A stretch of DNA of 64,000 nt from Asterella californica (lineage: Eukaryota > Streptophyta > Marchantiopsida > Marchantiales > Aytoniaceae), in NCBI GenBank assembly GCA_036924285.1, contig JAYKYS010000002.1, positions 48,189,501 to 48,253,500 on the forward strand. The letters are read 5' to 3'. Under the pieces are notes generated by a model. The model saw nothing but the letters and a program-made list of their open reading frames with translations. It ran no database searches and was not told the DNA's origin. Both the position numbers and the translations under genes were made by a program. This document shows, in pieces, positions 1 to 11,949 of this stretch (positions are counted from its first letter, which is position 1; every line of letters starts with the position of its first letter).

Positions 1-640
1 CAGAGAGGATATTAAGAGCTAGAGGAGCTTGAATTTACCTATTAGGCTGTTTGGAGGTGAATCTGATGAGCAGAGTGCATCTGTTTGAGCGGAGGAGAAG
101 ACAAGGGCCGAGAAGGTCGGGTTTTCTAAAGGATTTCAGTGCTGAAGCTGTTGCAAGAAGGGATACAAGGCGCTGAGGGGTTTCAGATCTCCATCAGTTG
201 CAGACTTTGGGGAAGTAGTCTGTTTTCTGAAGATCGAGAGAAGATTAATTGAGTGAAGATTGATTGTTTGGAAGTGATCTGCGGTGATCAGCATAAGGAG
301 GTCTTGTTGGGTAGAGACCACTTGTAAATTTGATGTTTGTGGAGGACTATTGAGTGCCTTGGAAGAGGAATAAAACATCCTGAGTTCAGATTTCTTTTAT
401 CTATTGTGTCCGGAGGTGGATCTGTCTCCTGATGGTTGAGACTTGATCTGTTAAGTAGTAAGTGACCTATAGTCAAGATATAGTCTCTGTGAGTGACTTC
501 AGCCGTTGTGGACTACCAGCCTTGGCTCTTGTCTTGGTATTCAATCTCTACTTCTACTTCGCGATCTACCACAGTCAGAAGGCTCGCCCTTCCTGAGAAG
601 GACACTCCTCGACAACATGCAGGTACACCACCCACTTTAG
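1..640 (+). mobile_element. LTR-like fragment at the left window edge
   Basis: Non-coding sequence that resembles the LTR-like leader at 41.3-42.1 kb and the end of the 2.0-kb element at 60.8 kb. Shared blocks are a motif of the form GAATTTACCTATTAGG followed by TTTGGAGGTGAATCTGATG (about 30-70, with a diverged repeat near 385-435). A second shared block is the terminal part around 570-615, CCACAGTCAGAAGGCTCGCC and then GACACTCCTCGACAACA, which matches CCACAGCCAGAAGGTACGCC and then GGCTCTCGCTACGACA at 60.75-60.80 kb. I infer the 3' part of an LTR whose 5' part lies outside the window. No coding region is supported here. Confidence 0.4.
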
Positions 641-1499
641 GTGAGAAACGAGATCGGTTAAAGTTGGAGTATAAAGGTCTAATCATGTGGAGGGTCTTCA
701 CGACGGTCTAAAGTTCATTATTGTATTTTTTCTTTCTTCATCAAGGAAGTTTGATATTTCTGGAGATGAAGAATATAGTCCTACGTTTGAGTTGGATTTG
801 ACCTTGAAATGATTGATTGAAGTTAGATGTAATAGTTAAGAGACAGAAGTAAAACTTTTTTGCTTGGATTCAAGGATTAAGTTGTTCCATGAGCATTGGA
901 TCAAATCGAGTGAAAATTTCTAGGATATGAATGTGCCCTATCAGATTAGTGCATGTGAGATTTCAGCTCATTTGAAGAGAAGGTGTTGGGGTCGTGGATT
1001 TTAGCCACCGGGATCTGTAAAGCTCATAAGTTAGCACAAACGTAAGTCTTGATCCATTTCAGACAATTGGATTCTAAAGCTGAAACTTAATAGAGTAGTA
1101 GTGATGGATTAGAGAGAATTTTTTGTGAAGTTTGAGCCCAGTTGGAACTTCGAGTTGGGAGCAATATATTACCAAAGTTTATATTACAACATGTCGAGTT
1201 TTGAAGGAGATGAGAGATTTCACTTACAATTTTTGGGTGACCTTGAACAAACGACTTGGAGTTTCAAGGTGACACTTCTTGAATGTACTCTTGTGAACTA
1301 AAGCATATGTTTATCATGTATAGATCCTTCATGTACTTAGAATAAGATTGAACCCCCAATTGTGTTGTGTGGTGCACATGTGTTATACATAGGGTCAGGT
1401 TAAGTGAGTAGAAACTAAGACAAAACCTGAGTGCATTTCATCGAGTTGGTCCAAGGTCTTGGTCGTATCTCTCTACAGCCAGATATCTCGTGTATTCTC
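641..1499. other. no recognisable feature
   Basis: About 860 bases between two retroelement fragments. Reading frames are short and interrupted, and I recognise no protein, RNA gene or repeat shared with the rest of the window. Confidence 0.5.
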
Positions 1500-1960
1500 A
1501 TATCAAACTTCACGCTCTACGACAACACGTCTTAGTATTGATCCAACCATCATCTCATGCCTCAAGAGACCGTCCGTCAAACTCTGGGGTCAGATGACTT
1601 GTCTTGGTCCATCTAGACATCAAGTCCTCCTCATATATACTTATGCGGATTGGCGACTTTCTTCTTTGGTCTTTGAAAATTATATCTCAACTCGATCACG
1701 AGATCAGCCATAATTCTCAACTCTGATGTCAGTTCTAAGAGTTCTTTGTATCATTCAAAAGCTCTCGCCGGGACCCTTGCAATGACATCTTACTCACTTC
1801 AAGGTCTATTGTGGAGCTCCGTCTATGATCCAAAACGTCGATGTAGTTCCAACACTTAACATTTTTCAGAAGAATCGTGGTCTAGCGTCAGAGTGGGACC
1901 CTATGGTTCGAAACAACGTCCATCTGTGTCGAACTCACGTCTCAAACCCACGTCCAATAA
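1500..1960 (-). repeat. L1 LTR fragment, minus orientation
   Basis: Matches the reverse complement of about 50370-50790, the middle of the L1 LTR at 50096-51204. It runs parallel to 60.9-61.35 kb. Diagnostic shared pieces are the GTCCGTC...CTCTGGGGTCAGATGACTTG block, the ACTCGATCACGAGATC block and the TGGAGCTCCGTCTATGATCC block. It is diverged and lacks both LTR ends, so it is old debris. Confidence 0.6.
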
Positions 1961-1961
1961 A

Positions 1962-2740
1962 AGATAAGTGGTGCATAGACGTTAATGTGTGATTGTGGTT
2001 TGCATGTTAGCATTGTGAGTTTCTTGACCTACTGAGTAAGTGCTTCCGTTGGCACAACAAGACGACATGTGCGTAAAATTGCGAAATTTGATCGTAGAAA
2101 ATAAAAAACTGACGTAAATCTATTCCCTGCAACTCATACTCGCTCACCACACTCAAACCAACAATCCAATCTACATAAGGTCTTCTTCTATGCGTAGGTG
2201 AAGACTCCTTGACTGCGTAGACACCAAGAATGAAGAGCTTGACTCATTGATCGCGAAGAACCCAACCTCAGGTTGCAGACGATGAAAAATTGACGTAAGC
2301 GCTTCTCTACGAGCCAATTTCACCCAGAATTCTCAAATCGCTTGATGAAATTTCGTATCATCTTCAATTTCCTGAAGAACTCGGCGTTCTAATCTCGATG
2401 GATCCAAGAACAGCAAGTTTGGACTCCAAAATAGTCCGAACGGTCCAACTCTCCTTCATAGGTCACTGAAGTACTCCAAATCCTTTCCCTCCGTCTCAGT
2501 TTTCTCTAGAACACATTCCTTGATCTGTCTGTTCACAAACCGTCTTAACTAGTGCATAGCGTGCACATATATGAACCCAATGATGCTTTGCGCATTTGCA
2601 TTGGACCTCCAAATCTCCCGAATCATCCGTTGACAAGTCGCAGGTGCAAGCTAACCCCTTAAGCTGCACCTTTACGTCAGTCGCGTACGTGAAGGTTTTC
2701 ACAGATAAGAACAAGCGGGCCCCTTGTGTGTTTAGTATAG
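1962..2740 (+). repeat. L1 3' end joined to repeat R1
   Basis: The segment from GATAAGTGGTGCATAGACG to GACATGTGCGTAAAA (about 1962-2075) matches the last 120 bases of the L1 LTR at 51095-51208 in plus orientation. It is followed without a gap by R1 (2075-2740), which recurs at 52.04-52.49 plus 58.21-58.46 kb and partly at 46.70-46.98 kb. The adjacency suggests that R1 is the internal leader of the L1 retroelement family, although at 51.2-52.0 kb about 840 bases separate the two. The short reading frames here are not conserved between copies, so I call no gene. Confidence 0.6.
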
Positions 2741-3165
2741 CACAAGAAACCACAAATACCCAGTCAACAATAGTAAGTTAGAGCTTAGCTTGATTTCCCC
2801 ATCTTTCGAGCTCGTAACGTTACCACTAGGCGTTCAAATGAAGTAGACGAAGTGTCCATGGAAAGTTGACAATAAGCTCTACCAGTTGATGTAATGAAAA
2901 TGAAGATCCGAAGTTGTGTAAAAAGTCTATAAGCTAAGACTTAGCTTGATTTTTTTATTTTTTAAGTCTTGTTACTCCACTACTAAGCGTCCAAATGAAA
3001 TAGATGAAATGCCCATGGAAAGTTGACAACGAGCTCTACCAGTTGAGATGGAATGAAAGAGAAGATCCGAAGTTGTATAAAAACTCTCATTTTTAGTCTT
3101 ATGAGCGTATTTAGAACGATAACGATAAGTATCGAAAATAGATTTTCAGGTAAGAACTGGTCCAC
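2741..3165 (+). repeat. R1 distal part with a 156-bp tandem duplication
   Basis: Two direct copies offset by about 156 bases, starting at the CTTAGCTTGATTT motif at 2784 and 2940. Both contain the blocks CCATGGAAAGTTGACAA, AGCTCTACCAGTTGA and GAAGATCCGAAGTTGT. Related single copies lie at 61.60-61.88 kb (plus) and 47.03-47.15 kb (minus). The duplication is therefore particular to this copy. Confidence 0.65.
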
Positions 3166-6100
3166 GACATGAATTCCTTGTCTAGTGAGCTTGGATGCAC
3201 ATGGTATGCTTTGGATTTTCTAATCACAAACGATACGTAACATCATGTCAGTTGTACCATGTAGCCCCTCATCCAATTCAGTTATCCCTACACGACTGAC
3301 GAACAATTTAAGTTGATGCTTCCTCGATCATGTTCAACTGTAAGAACTCTTTTCACATAACTTGACATTTTGAAAACAGATAACAAGTTAACGTCAAGTT
3401 GAATCTAAGCTCCTTCATTCATTTTCCAGCTTGTTCCTCCTAGGTAGTCTTCATAGTTTTACATTCAACACAAAAGGAAAAGCTGGCATATGAATATACA
3501 CCTGATCGCATCGGCCATCCTCTTCTAGATCCTGTACTGAGCCACCCACAGAGTTCCATCAATAAACAGTTGTCGCTCTCGAACAAGCAGCTAAACCAGT
3601 GTGGCAGAAACTCTAGCAGTACGGAACTCTAGCTGAGTTCGTGCTCCAGCTACTATCAAAGGTACCACGACGACCATCGTGAAAACAGAATCAGTAGCAG
3701 AAATGTCCTAACGAGTACACAGTATCTCAAACCTTACAAGAACTAAAAGCAACGCTGGTCAGATGGTTTCTTGCTGTCTTCGGAACATGTCTTACATCAG
3801 TTACTTCCAACCTGCCAGGCTCTCAATGTAGGATACGGCCAGTTTAAGAGGCCATTGACATCAATTTTCATTCTTTTCAGCCAGTCTTTACATGAAGTTG
3901 GAAAATCTGACCCTATACGCACTGCTAGCCCAACCCTACACAGCAACGAGTTCATTTAATGACTGAAGAAGATTAAGCCGTCCCCACAACTGAGTAAAGA
4001 GATATTCTCATCCCACTTTCAAACTCTTGCACCTCTATTACTCATGACACAAAGACTGAGAGACATGAGTATCACTTAGGAGTGAAAATGGAACACCGAA
4101 CGAACAGCCGTCTAACTGAGTTAAGACCTAAACAAGGTGTATGTTTTCTATAATCAGCATTTATCTGTTTCCATCGTGTCCATCTGGAAGACAGAATAAT
4201 GGAGTCGAAATACAACACGCTATATGGCAGTTCATTCAGAAATACGCCATAACGTAGACTGATAAAATGCTCCCAAAATTCTTTACAGAATAAAATTTCC
4301 TGGGGATTAGCTTCGCCAGATCTTATAGGCATCTCCAGCACTTCCGAGATACTGGAGCATGATTACAGTTAGTACCTTTCTATTCAGTGATCGGAACTAT
4401 TCTTCAGACTGTCATCGTAACGTACCTTTCTTCATCTGTCGCCCAAAGCTTCATTCCAAATGCAGTTTGTGGGCCTACAGTTCAAAACCATCCACTTACT
4501 CAGTTTCAAGAATAACAGGTCAAATCCTAGATCACTGAAGCACTAAAGCTGAGTTCCGTTTCTATCATAAGAAAAAAAAGAAAACAAAGAGGCAGTTCCA
4601 AGCGATGCCTACCTCCACCGCCAAGAGAGCACATTGCAGTATGGCCATCGGGATAGATAATATCATCAATAATGATCGTGAATGTTACAAAATCCATCTT
4701 CATAAATCAATCAAACGATGGGGCGGGCCTGTCCGTCATCTAACCCACAATTCATTCAATGCTTCCTTTCATCTTCAAAGAATCATGTGTGCTCGAGCCT
4801 TCAAGGCGCAGCCAAGCGGCGAATGGCATCTCAAATACTGAAATTTAAACAAAGTGATCCCATCCTCAAGGACCAAAGGTGTAAGAAGGAGAGGAAGAAA
4901 GAAAGAAATAGCCGGCAGAGGCAGGAGGTAGATCAGTTCACATCAGATGGATTGCATTTGTCCGATTCAAACCAGCCAACAAAGCGTCAAGCGTGAGCAG
5001 AGAGACCGTGTTGTAGAATCGAATATTCCGAGTATTCAAAATCCATCAAACTGGTTGTTCGCCATTCCTGTTGTTGTGTCGAGTTCACAAGACGGCACAA
5101 CCCGCGACTAAAGCTCCAGGAGGACCATAACTCATGAGAGCCGAGCAGTGGGGATTGAAGTAACTGAGAAAAGAGAGAAAAGGAAACTGTGAAAAGCAAC
5201 AAAGAGAAAACAATAGTAAAAAGTTGCTGCGATTGCAGTGGGATTGCGGGGCTCTATGCATATGCGATTTATCCGGAGTCTTTAGGCCTAAGGACAAAAG
5301 AAAAGACATCTGGAGAAGATACTTTCTAGGGGTGAAATTATTTCACTTTACAAGAGTTTTGGAGCTAAAGGTTATTTTCTCTTTTCGTTCTAGGTTCAAG
5401 TTTACGGGTTTGATAATGTGGATTGTTGATAAGCATTTGTAAAGTTAATCAACGGCATTTGTAAAGTTAACCGTTGATTTTGATGAAGTGAAGAAAAGAC
5501 AAAAGCCGAAAGGCTACTTCTTTCTCGTTTTATAAAGAGATAACTTTCTGTTCAAAGCCTAGTTGCCTTTGTAAATGGTGCCAGGTAGCAATCCCATTAC
5601 AAACACAACACCTTGTTTTATAGGTGATTACACAAGAACACCGCTTGGACCTCGCGTATGAAACTGCCTATGGAGTTTCATTCTATCAAATAGAGATATA
5701 AAGTTCAGGAATTATTATAAATTATATATGAGATTATTAAAACCTTAAAATAAGATAGATGGTCTTATTTTGTTTACAAAACGATAATTATCCATGTTTC
5801 ATGTTTCAGTGAGGTTTTGATAAGGAAAAAAGAAGAGGAAAAGCGCAGGAAAAAGAGGTGGGAAGTGAATCTGTTGTATTATGTCTCTGAAACCTGATCT
5901 TATTACTTAAAACTGATGTTCCGCACGTTGTAAAGTTGAGACTATCATTTAGATTTCTTCCGTTTTCACCTATTTCACCTATTAACAGTATGTGCCTCCA
6001 TGAAGTCAAGAACTGGCAAAAAATCCGTAAACTTGCAAATCCGCTGAAGAAGTTAAAAGACTGTGCTCTTTGCCGTATGTGAAATCACACACGAAACCTC

Positions 6101-6470
6101 ATACGCGAAACGAGTTTCATTTGGAAACTCTCTACGTTCAATATAAAATGTTTTGTGTTAAAGAATATAATATTTCTGAAAAGATAAATTTAATTTATGC
6201 ATATTTTTCAAACATGACTTTAATTCACCAACGTGATAATTCACTAATAAAGTCTGGAACACCATTCCATGCATAAAATTCTAGGCATAAGACAGTAAAT
6301 TCCTTGGAGTGGGTGGCTTTGGTCAACTTCATGGGAAGACCCCGCTAAACTCAGTGGCTAAACTTCTCCTTTTACTAATATCCTGCCCCACGGACTTGTA
6401 CAAAAAAAGGGAAAAGGACAAGAATGGTAAAAAGACCTGCCGTTTCAAAAGGAATTGCACGCCAGCCAGG
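3166..6470. other. 3.3 kb with no recognisable gene
   Basis: Read on both strands. Only short frames are present (the longest about 90 codons), none with a recognisable domain or with good splice-site support. There is a short AAAG-type run near 4890-4905 and AT-rich sequence near 5690-5800 and 6120-6260. Degenerate transposon sequence is likely but cannot be assigned. Confidence 0.4.
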
Positions 6471-8561
6471 ATAATCTATATCAGTAGAGATGTCGGTTTT
6501 GATGAGCTACAGTCTTGGTTTGCACCTGCACCTGTCGTAGCCATCCCTATACCTACTGTAGAACCAAGGAGTCAGTCCACTGTAGTACCTCAGAGTAGTA
6601 CGTTGAGTGCAGGATCTGGAGAAGTCACTGATTCCAGATCAGAATCTGTTGCACATAGAGCTGTTGTTAACGCTGGAGTCCACGTAACACAGCCTAGTGG
6701 AACTAGTGTAGTTTCTACACAGGATGAGCGCGTGCTATTGCAACGTATGTTTGACTCATCCAGATATGTGGATCTTCCACATCCACTGGATACTTTGTCC
6801 CAGACCTTGGCGTCTACGTCATATCAGTTGCAAGAGGAGGTGACTAGTGCACCGATTACCTCTCGCAGATCTGAGCGGACAAAACATCCAGTGAGTAGGT
6901 ATATGCATGAAGGTTTTCTTGCTGCACACCATGCATATATGGCCAATGTTCTTCAGGAACAGGAACCGAGTATGCTTGAGGAGGCGATACACAAGGCCCA
7001 ATGGATAAGTGCTATGGAAGCTGAACTTGCTGCGCTTCATCACCAACAGACTTGGGAGTTGGTAGACTTACCTCAGGGTAAGAAAGCGATTGGTTGCAGG
7101 TGGGTCTTCAAAGTCAAACGCAACTCGGATGGTACCGTGTGTCGGTACAAGGTCAGATTGGTAGCTAAGGGCTACGCACAGCAACATGGAGTGGATTTTG
7201 AGGAGACCTTTGCTCCTGTTGCGAAGATGGTGACTATTCGAATAGCAGTTGCAGTTGCAACTCAGAAAGGTTGGAAGATGCACCAGATGAACTTCAAGAA
7301 CGTCTTCCTCAACGGCGATCTTGAGGAGGAGGTCTACATGCATCAACCTCCTGGTTATGAGGATCCTAAGTTCCCTTCCCGTGTATGTAAGTTACGGAAG
7401 GCTCTCTATGGTTTGAAACAGACACCAAGAGCATGGTATGCAAAGATCAATTCTTACTTGCAGTCTCTTGGTTTCCACCTGTGTAGTTCAGACTCTACCT
7501 TGTATTCGTTGCGAATACAAGACCGGATTGTTGGGATCACCATCTATGTTGATGACTTGATCATTACCGGTAACTTTGAGGAGCTTATTTCCCAAATCAA
7601 GGATCACTTGAAATCCGAGTTCGAGATGATGGACTTAGGAGAACTCAAGTACTTCCTTGCTGTGGAGTTTATTAGAGATGGGAAGGATGTTTGGCTTGTA
7701 CAGCGACAGTATGCTCTCAGTATGCTTGAGAGATTTGGTATGCTTGATTGCAAACACATTGTTACATCATTAGAGCAAGGGGTAAAGCTAGGAGCAGAGG
7801 ATGGTGAGTTGCTCGATGATCCACACATGTACAGACAGATGGTTGGGAGTCTTATCTACTTGACCATCACCAGACCAGACTTGAGTTATGTTGTCGATCT
7901 GATTAGTCAATTCATGCAGTCACCACGGAAATCACATTTTGAGGCTGTCAAGCGGATCCTCCGCTACGTGAAGTTCTTGATGCAGTACGGACTTCACTAT
8001 CGATACGGTGGACCATTGTTGTTACATGGCTACACAGATGCTGATTGGGCAGGAAGTGCCGACAGGAGATCCACGTCAGGTTACGCTTTTGGACTTGGAA
8101 GCGCTGCTATAAGCTGGACTTCTAAGAAGCAACCCACAGTTGCTTTGTCGTCCACGGAAGCAGAGTACCGAGGAGCAACGAACGCAACATGCGAATCGAT
8201 TTGGCTTCGATGCCTGCTATCTGATATTGGTGTGGAGTGTACAGATCCTGTTGTTGTATATACAAACAACATTAGCAGCATGAAGTTAGCTAGTAATCTT
8301 GTTTTCCATGCTATGACGAAGTACATTGAGGTGCACTATCACTTTATTAGAGAGAAGGTCCTTGCAAGAGAGATTGAGCTCAGTTATGTGAGCACAGGAG
8401 ATCAGGTTGCCGATATCTTCACTAAGACATTGCTTAGAGATAAGTTTGATGCTTTCAGACATTGTCTAGGAGTACAAGATGTAGAGATGAGCTTGAAGGG
8501 GAGTGTTGATATAGTCCCAAGCTCTAGTAGATCGACGAGTATCATTAGCCGGAGTGGTTAG
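6309..8561 (+). pseudogene. Copia pol remnant (RT-RNase H)
   Basis: An open frame of 750 codons, but the first 55 or so codons do not look like Copia and probably precede the truncation point. Reverse transcriptase is well preserved: the WISAMEAEL entry motif, AKGYAQ, the AFLNG-type motif (here VFLNGDLEEEVYM), ALYGLKQ and the catalytic YVDD with following LIITG near 7550. RNase H keeps TDADWAG (about 8035) and the STEAEYRG motif (about 8155). The position usually occupied by a catalytic Asp (family pattern C-D-N) reads T-N-N at about 8260-8270, an Asp to Asn change. The frame runs past the polypurine tract into the LTR, so its stop at 8559-8561 is not the natural end. Long and open, but not autonomous. 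Confidence 0.85.
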
Positions 8562-8800
8562 GGTTGTTAGAGTTAGTTAGAGGGCTAACCCACCATTAGG
8601 GTTTCCCTTGTACACACCTCCACTATATATACAGAGAGAGGCAAAGCCTCTCTCATCTCATTCCTATTTTACTTCCTTGTCTACTCGCTCTCTCTCTTCT
8701 TGGAGTGTCCTCGAAGTATCGATCTTTCTACAGATTTCACGTTTTTTCGCTTAGGTTGATCGTTGCGAGCTCACTTTTCGTCGCTACTCTCCTGCGTTAG
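6470..8800 (+). mobile_element. 5'-truncated Ty1/Copia retrotransposon with 3' LTR
   Basis: Homology starts at the integrase/RT linker motif SRDVGFDE (about 6480-6510) and runs through reverse transcriptase and RNase H to a polypurine tract (GAAGGGGAG, 8495-8503). An LTR beginning TGTTGATATAG follows at 8504. Gag, protease and the integrase core are missing upstream, and I see no 5' LTR, so this is a 5'-truncated copy. The 3' end of the LTR is not certain; I place it loosely near 8800. No target-site duplication can be defined because one end is gone. Confidence 0.85.
8504..8660 (+). promoter_or_regulatory. Copia LTR promoter region with TATA box and hairpin
   Basis: The LTR starts TGTTGA right after the polypurine tract. 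A TATA-like element (CTATATATA) lies at 8622-8630. Just downstream, GAGAGAGGC-AAA-GCCTCTCTC (8634-8654) is a perfect 9-bp-arm hairpin with a three-base loop, followed by a pyrimidine-rich stretch. The hairpin would fall at or near the transcript start. Confidence 0.55.
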
Positions 8801-8845
8801 TAGATGATTTCGTCTTACGGATGGGACCATGGGTCATGTTTTTGC

Positions 8846-8927
8846 CAGGACGTGAGACCGCTCGTGTTCGATGTTTGTTCGACTGTCAGGATGTGGGACC
8901 GCTCGTCTTCGATGTTGCTTCGGCTGT
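8846..8927 (+). repeat. 41-bp imperfect tandem duplication
   Basis: Two adjacent 41-base units, 8846-8886 and 8887-8927. Both run from CAGGA(C/T)GTG(A/G)GACCGCTCGT through TTCGATGTT to CG(A/G)CTGT. They differ at a handful of positions with no length change. Confidence 0.85.
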
Positions 8928-11840
8928 CAATGAAAGCGAGACAAGATGTGTATGTTTTGATATTATTTGTAGTTTTTCCTGCTGCGTGGCTGGAGCATTT
9001 TGCGATCGATTTCATGTTGCTGGTACCGAGGGCCGATTTCTTGATTTGTAATTCACAGCAGAAATAGGGATCGGAAGGCCTGCATGCATGTTTCTTTCTT
9101 GCATTTGCTGAATGTTATTTGTTTCTTCGTTTCTTTGATTAGGTTTAGGTTGCCTGTCTCCAAGATTACCGTCGAGATGCTTCGGAAACATGAGCGGGAT
9201 TTGCTGCTGCGTCACTGCAACGAGAATCTATCGGGGCCGATTTGTTAAAGGTCACGGTTGTCAGCGGAATGGGGATGGGAGCTTTGCTGCACTTCTTATA
9301 AGCTTTCTTCTTAGGTTGCCGCGTTGGTGATTGACGTCAAGATGGCTGCTTTCGTTGTCGATGGTGCGTGATTTCTTGCCGCCAACATTCCATTTCGCAG
9401 GTGAGAGCGAGAGTACTCTATCGCGTTGTGACGCCATGACAAATTTCATTCCATTCGTGAGCCACCACTTCTTGCAAGAAAGAGGTGGTGGCTGACGATG
9501 TGGGAGCAATGGTGGGCGAGACAGGACGACCAGTCATTTTCTTGCTGGCTTTGCTGATTTTCACGTCACTAATGCTTTCCTTGGCGTGTTTTCACATCGT
9601 CCACAGGAGATATTTACATCTTCTCTCGCTGTCGCTGCTGCGTCACTTTCGTTTCTGCAGGTTTTGATGACGGCATGCGTGACTTCCCGACAACAGACGA
9701 CTTCGCAGGTGATGCTGAGGGTGGTGATGCTGCCACAGTGATGTCACGAGACGAGACGGCCGTCGAGAAGAGCAGTGTCGGATGTGGATTGCAGCTAATG
9801 AAGGTCCAAATTTGGCTACAAATAGAGTCCTCTACGTTGCACTCATCATGTATAGGTTTGTTTTGGCACCATGGAACGATGCCTTGTACTTCAGCGACCT
9901 CTGTCGAAGTTTGTACCACCTTTCTATACGTACTTTCATATACAAGATTCACGACGCATCATCGAGGTACACATTAATCCTTTTTTCTTCTTGATTGGAC
10001 TGTTTGCAATGCCTATCGATTCTGACCTCGCTTAGACCGATGATGAGAAGTCCGGCTGCCTTGACGTTTTGCTTCCCTCTACTCCCTCTAGCCATCTAGT
10101 TGTACCATGCAACCCTCTGCTTGTGCCCTGCAGCCCTCTCATATCGTCATCTTCTTCCGCCCAACCGCCTCCCAATCTCATACTTCCAGCTTTCTCCAGC
10201 CTTCTACAGACAATAGAGCCATTTTGTCCGCACAATTGCCAACTGGACCGGTTAGCTCTTCCAACCAATCCACCTCCTTATCCCGTCTTATCTTGTACAT
10301 TGCGTTCTTTTTCCGAAACCGATTTGTATATGAGTAGAAGTTACATTTATATCGACTTCTGCTTCTGCTTAAAGCCTCCAGATTTTCTCTTCCTTAGCAT
10401 GGATTATGTGAAAATCGGTTATGCTTTCTCAAGACACAACTAATGCTACTAGTGCATCAAAAGACCTTACTTGTATATAGAATCCAAGGAGTTATGGCTC
10501 GTCCTCAGGGACAGTCGATCTGTTATCTTTTCTTATCTCAAATATTTCCATAACGAGGATCAACTTATTAAGCCGGTGGTATCCTCTGTATACAAACAAA
10601 AGACGTTGACGTGCGTCTGCACAACGTTGAACACACGACTTTAAAGAATAGGCTGCAAACATCGATCATTCTCATCGGATGCAGATGAGACAAGCTGCTC
10701 ATGCAGATCCGTGCGGACAATCTTGTTCCTCGGTCCAAGAAATCAAGCCCTTTGAAAACACTTGAAGTGTCAATAATTGTTGCCTACACCGGTGGAGACC
10801 TTGACCTCGCCTGTTGGGGCTCATTAAGTCACAGTGGTCTTATCTCAGTTGAGAAAGGAGGCGCCTTGCTACATATCCATGTTCAAGGAGTGCTTTCTTT
10901 GTAAGCAACTAGCACTATAGATGTGAAAAACCATTTGATATTAATCTTAAGTTGGAAAGGGACTAACAGACCCCTGAAAAGGAAGTGTGCGTCAAGAAAT
11001 TGAATAATCGAGGTCTTCATACTTTGTGGGTATGATCGGCTACTGCATGAAGGACCAATCTGAGATACACCATCGCTGTTCCATGAAAAATATAACTGAT
11101 GCTATGCTCGCAGACGGAGTTCATCATGTTGGGGATTGCAGATACCAAAAACAGGGTGGAGCTCAATGCGAACAACATACTGCAACAGGCGTTGCAGTTC
11201 AACAAATATAAGAGCCGGCACTCACTCGGCAACACACTACGAACTTCACTCAAGTCTATGATTCGGTCAAGGAAGTATTCTTCATCTTGTAAGTGACTTA
11301 TGGAGAATGAAATACAGCGAGCTCGTAGTGAAGCGTTGTGGAAGTCCATCATGTATGCAGAAACTGTGACCATCAGGGATATAGACATTATATTCTTTTC
11401 AAATCACCAAGACAGAAGGAGATACTTCTCACCTATTCCTGCTGAAGAGGAAGAACGGCTTATGAGTTTACTTCCATCCAGAATGGAGAACGATTGTCCA
11501 CTGTTTGAAACTGTCCGGGCCTTCTCTGACTATATGCCGCTGTGTTCTACTTTATTTTGAGAGACGTCAGTCACACGTGCTGCTCAAGGTACTATACACA
11601 TTAGCAATGAAGTACACAACTTTAACTTATATATTTTTTCTCACTATCCCCTACTGCTGTACGCAGAAGTCAGCACGGAGCCTGGAGCCGTGTCATGAGA
11701 GCAGGAGTGAAGTGAGTAAGGACTTCGGGACCTGCGTAACCACAACAAGTTTTCACTGAAGTGACGCGGATCAAACGATGGTCACCGAGCATGAAGGTGG
11801 GACCCTTGGAGGAGATGACTGCATGTATAAGTAGCACTAC
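8928..11840. other. 2.9 kb with no recognisable gene
   Basis: Several overlapping short frames (up to 124 codons) on both strands. None has a recognisable domain, and splice-like sites do not join them into anything familiar. The stretch 10060-10300 is strongly pyrimidine-rich, which opens low-complexity Pro/Ser frames. Possibly the remainder of the Copia insertion or older debris. Confidence 0.35.
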
Positions 11841-11949
11841 ATGCGGTAGCCAAACTAGTCTGAAACTGTTTTTCACTCATCGAGCACGGCATCCTTGACT
11901 TATTACGACGTTCTTAGACCTTTACGTTATCCACTTGTGTATTGGTAGA
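11841..11949 (+). repeat. dispersed direct repeat, copy 1
   Basis: The block from CGGTAGCCAAAC through CTGAAACTGTTTTTC and CTCAT to TTTACGTTATCCAC is matched at 13799-13887 in the same orientation, with small length differences. A shorter related piece (GTAAGTAGCA..ACA..GCGGTA) recurs at 12058-12081. The two copies bracket the degenerate A/B cassette at 13 kb and may be LTR remnants. Confidence 0.55.

Noticed and set aside
10069..10443. 124-codon Pro/Ser-rich frame
   Set aside because: Low-complexity product of a C/T-rich stretch, with no start context or splice support.
11017..11388. 123-codon minus-strand frame as a gene
   Set aside because: No recognisable domain and overlapping frames of similar length on the other strand; nothing supports translation.
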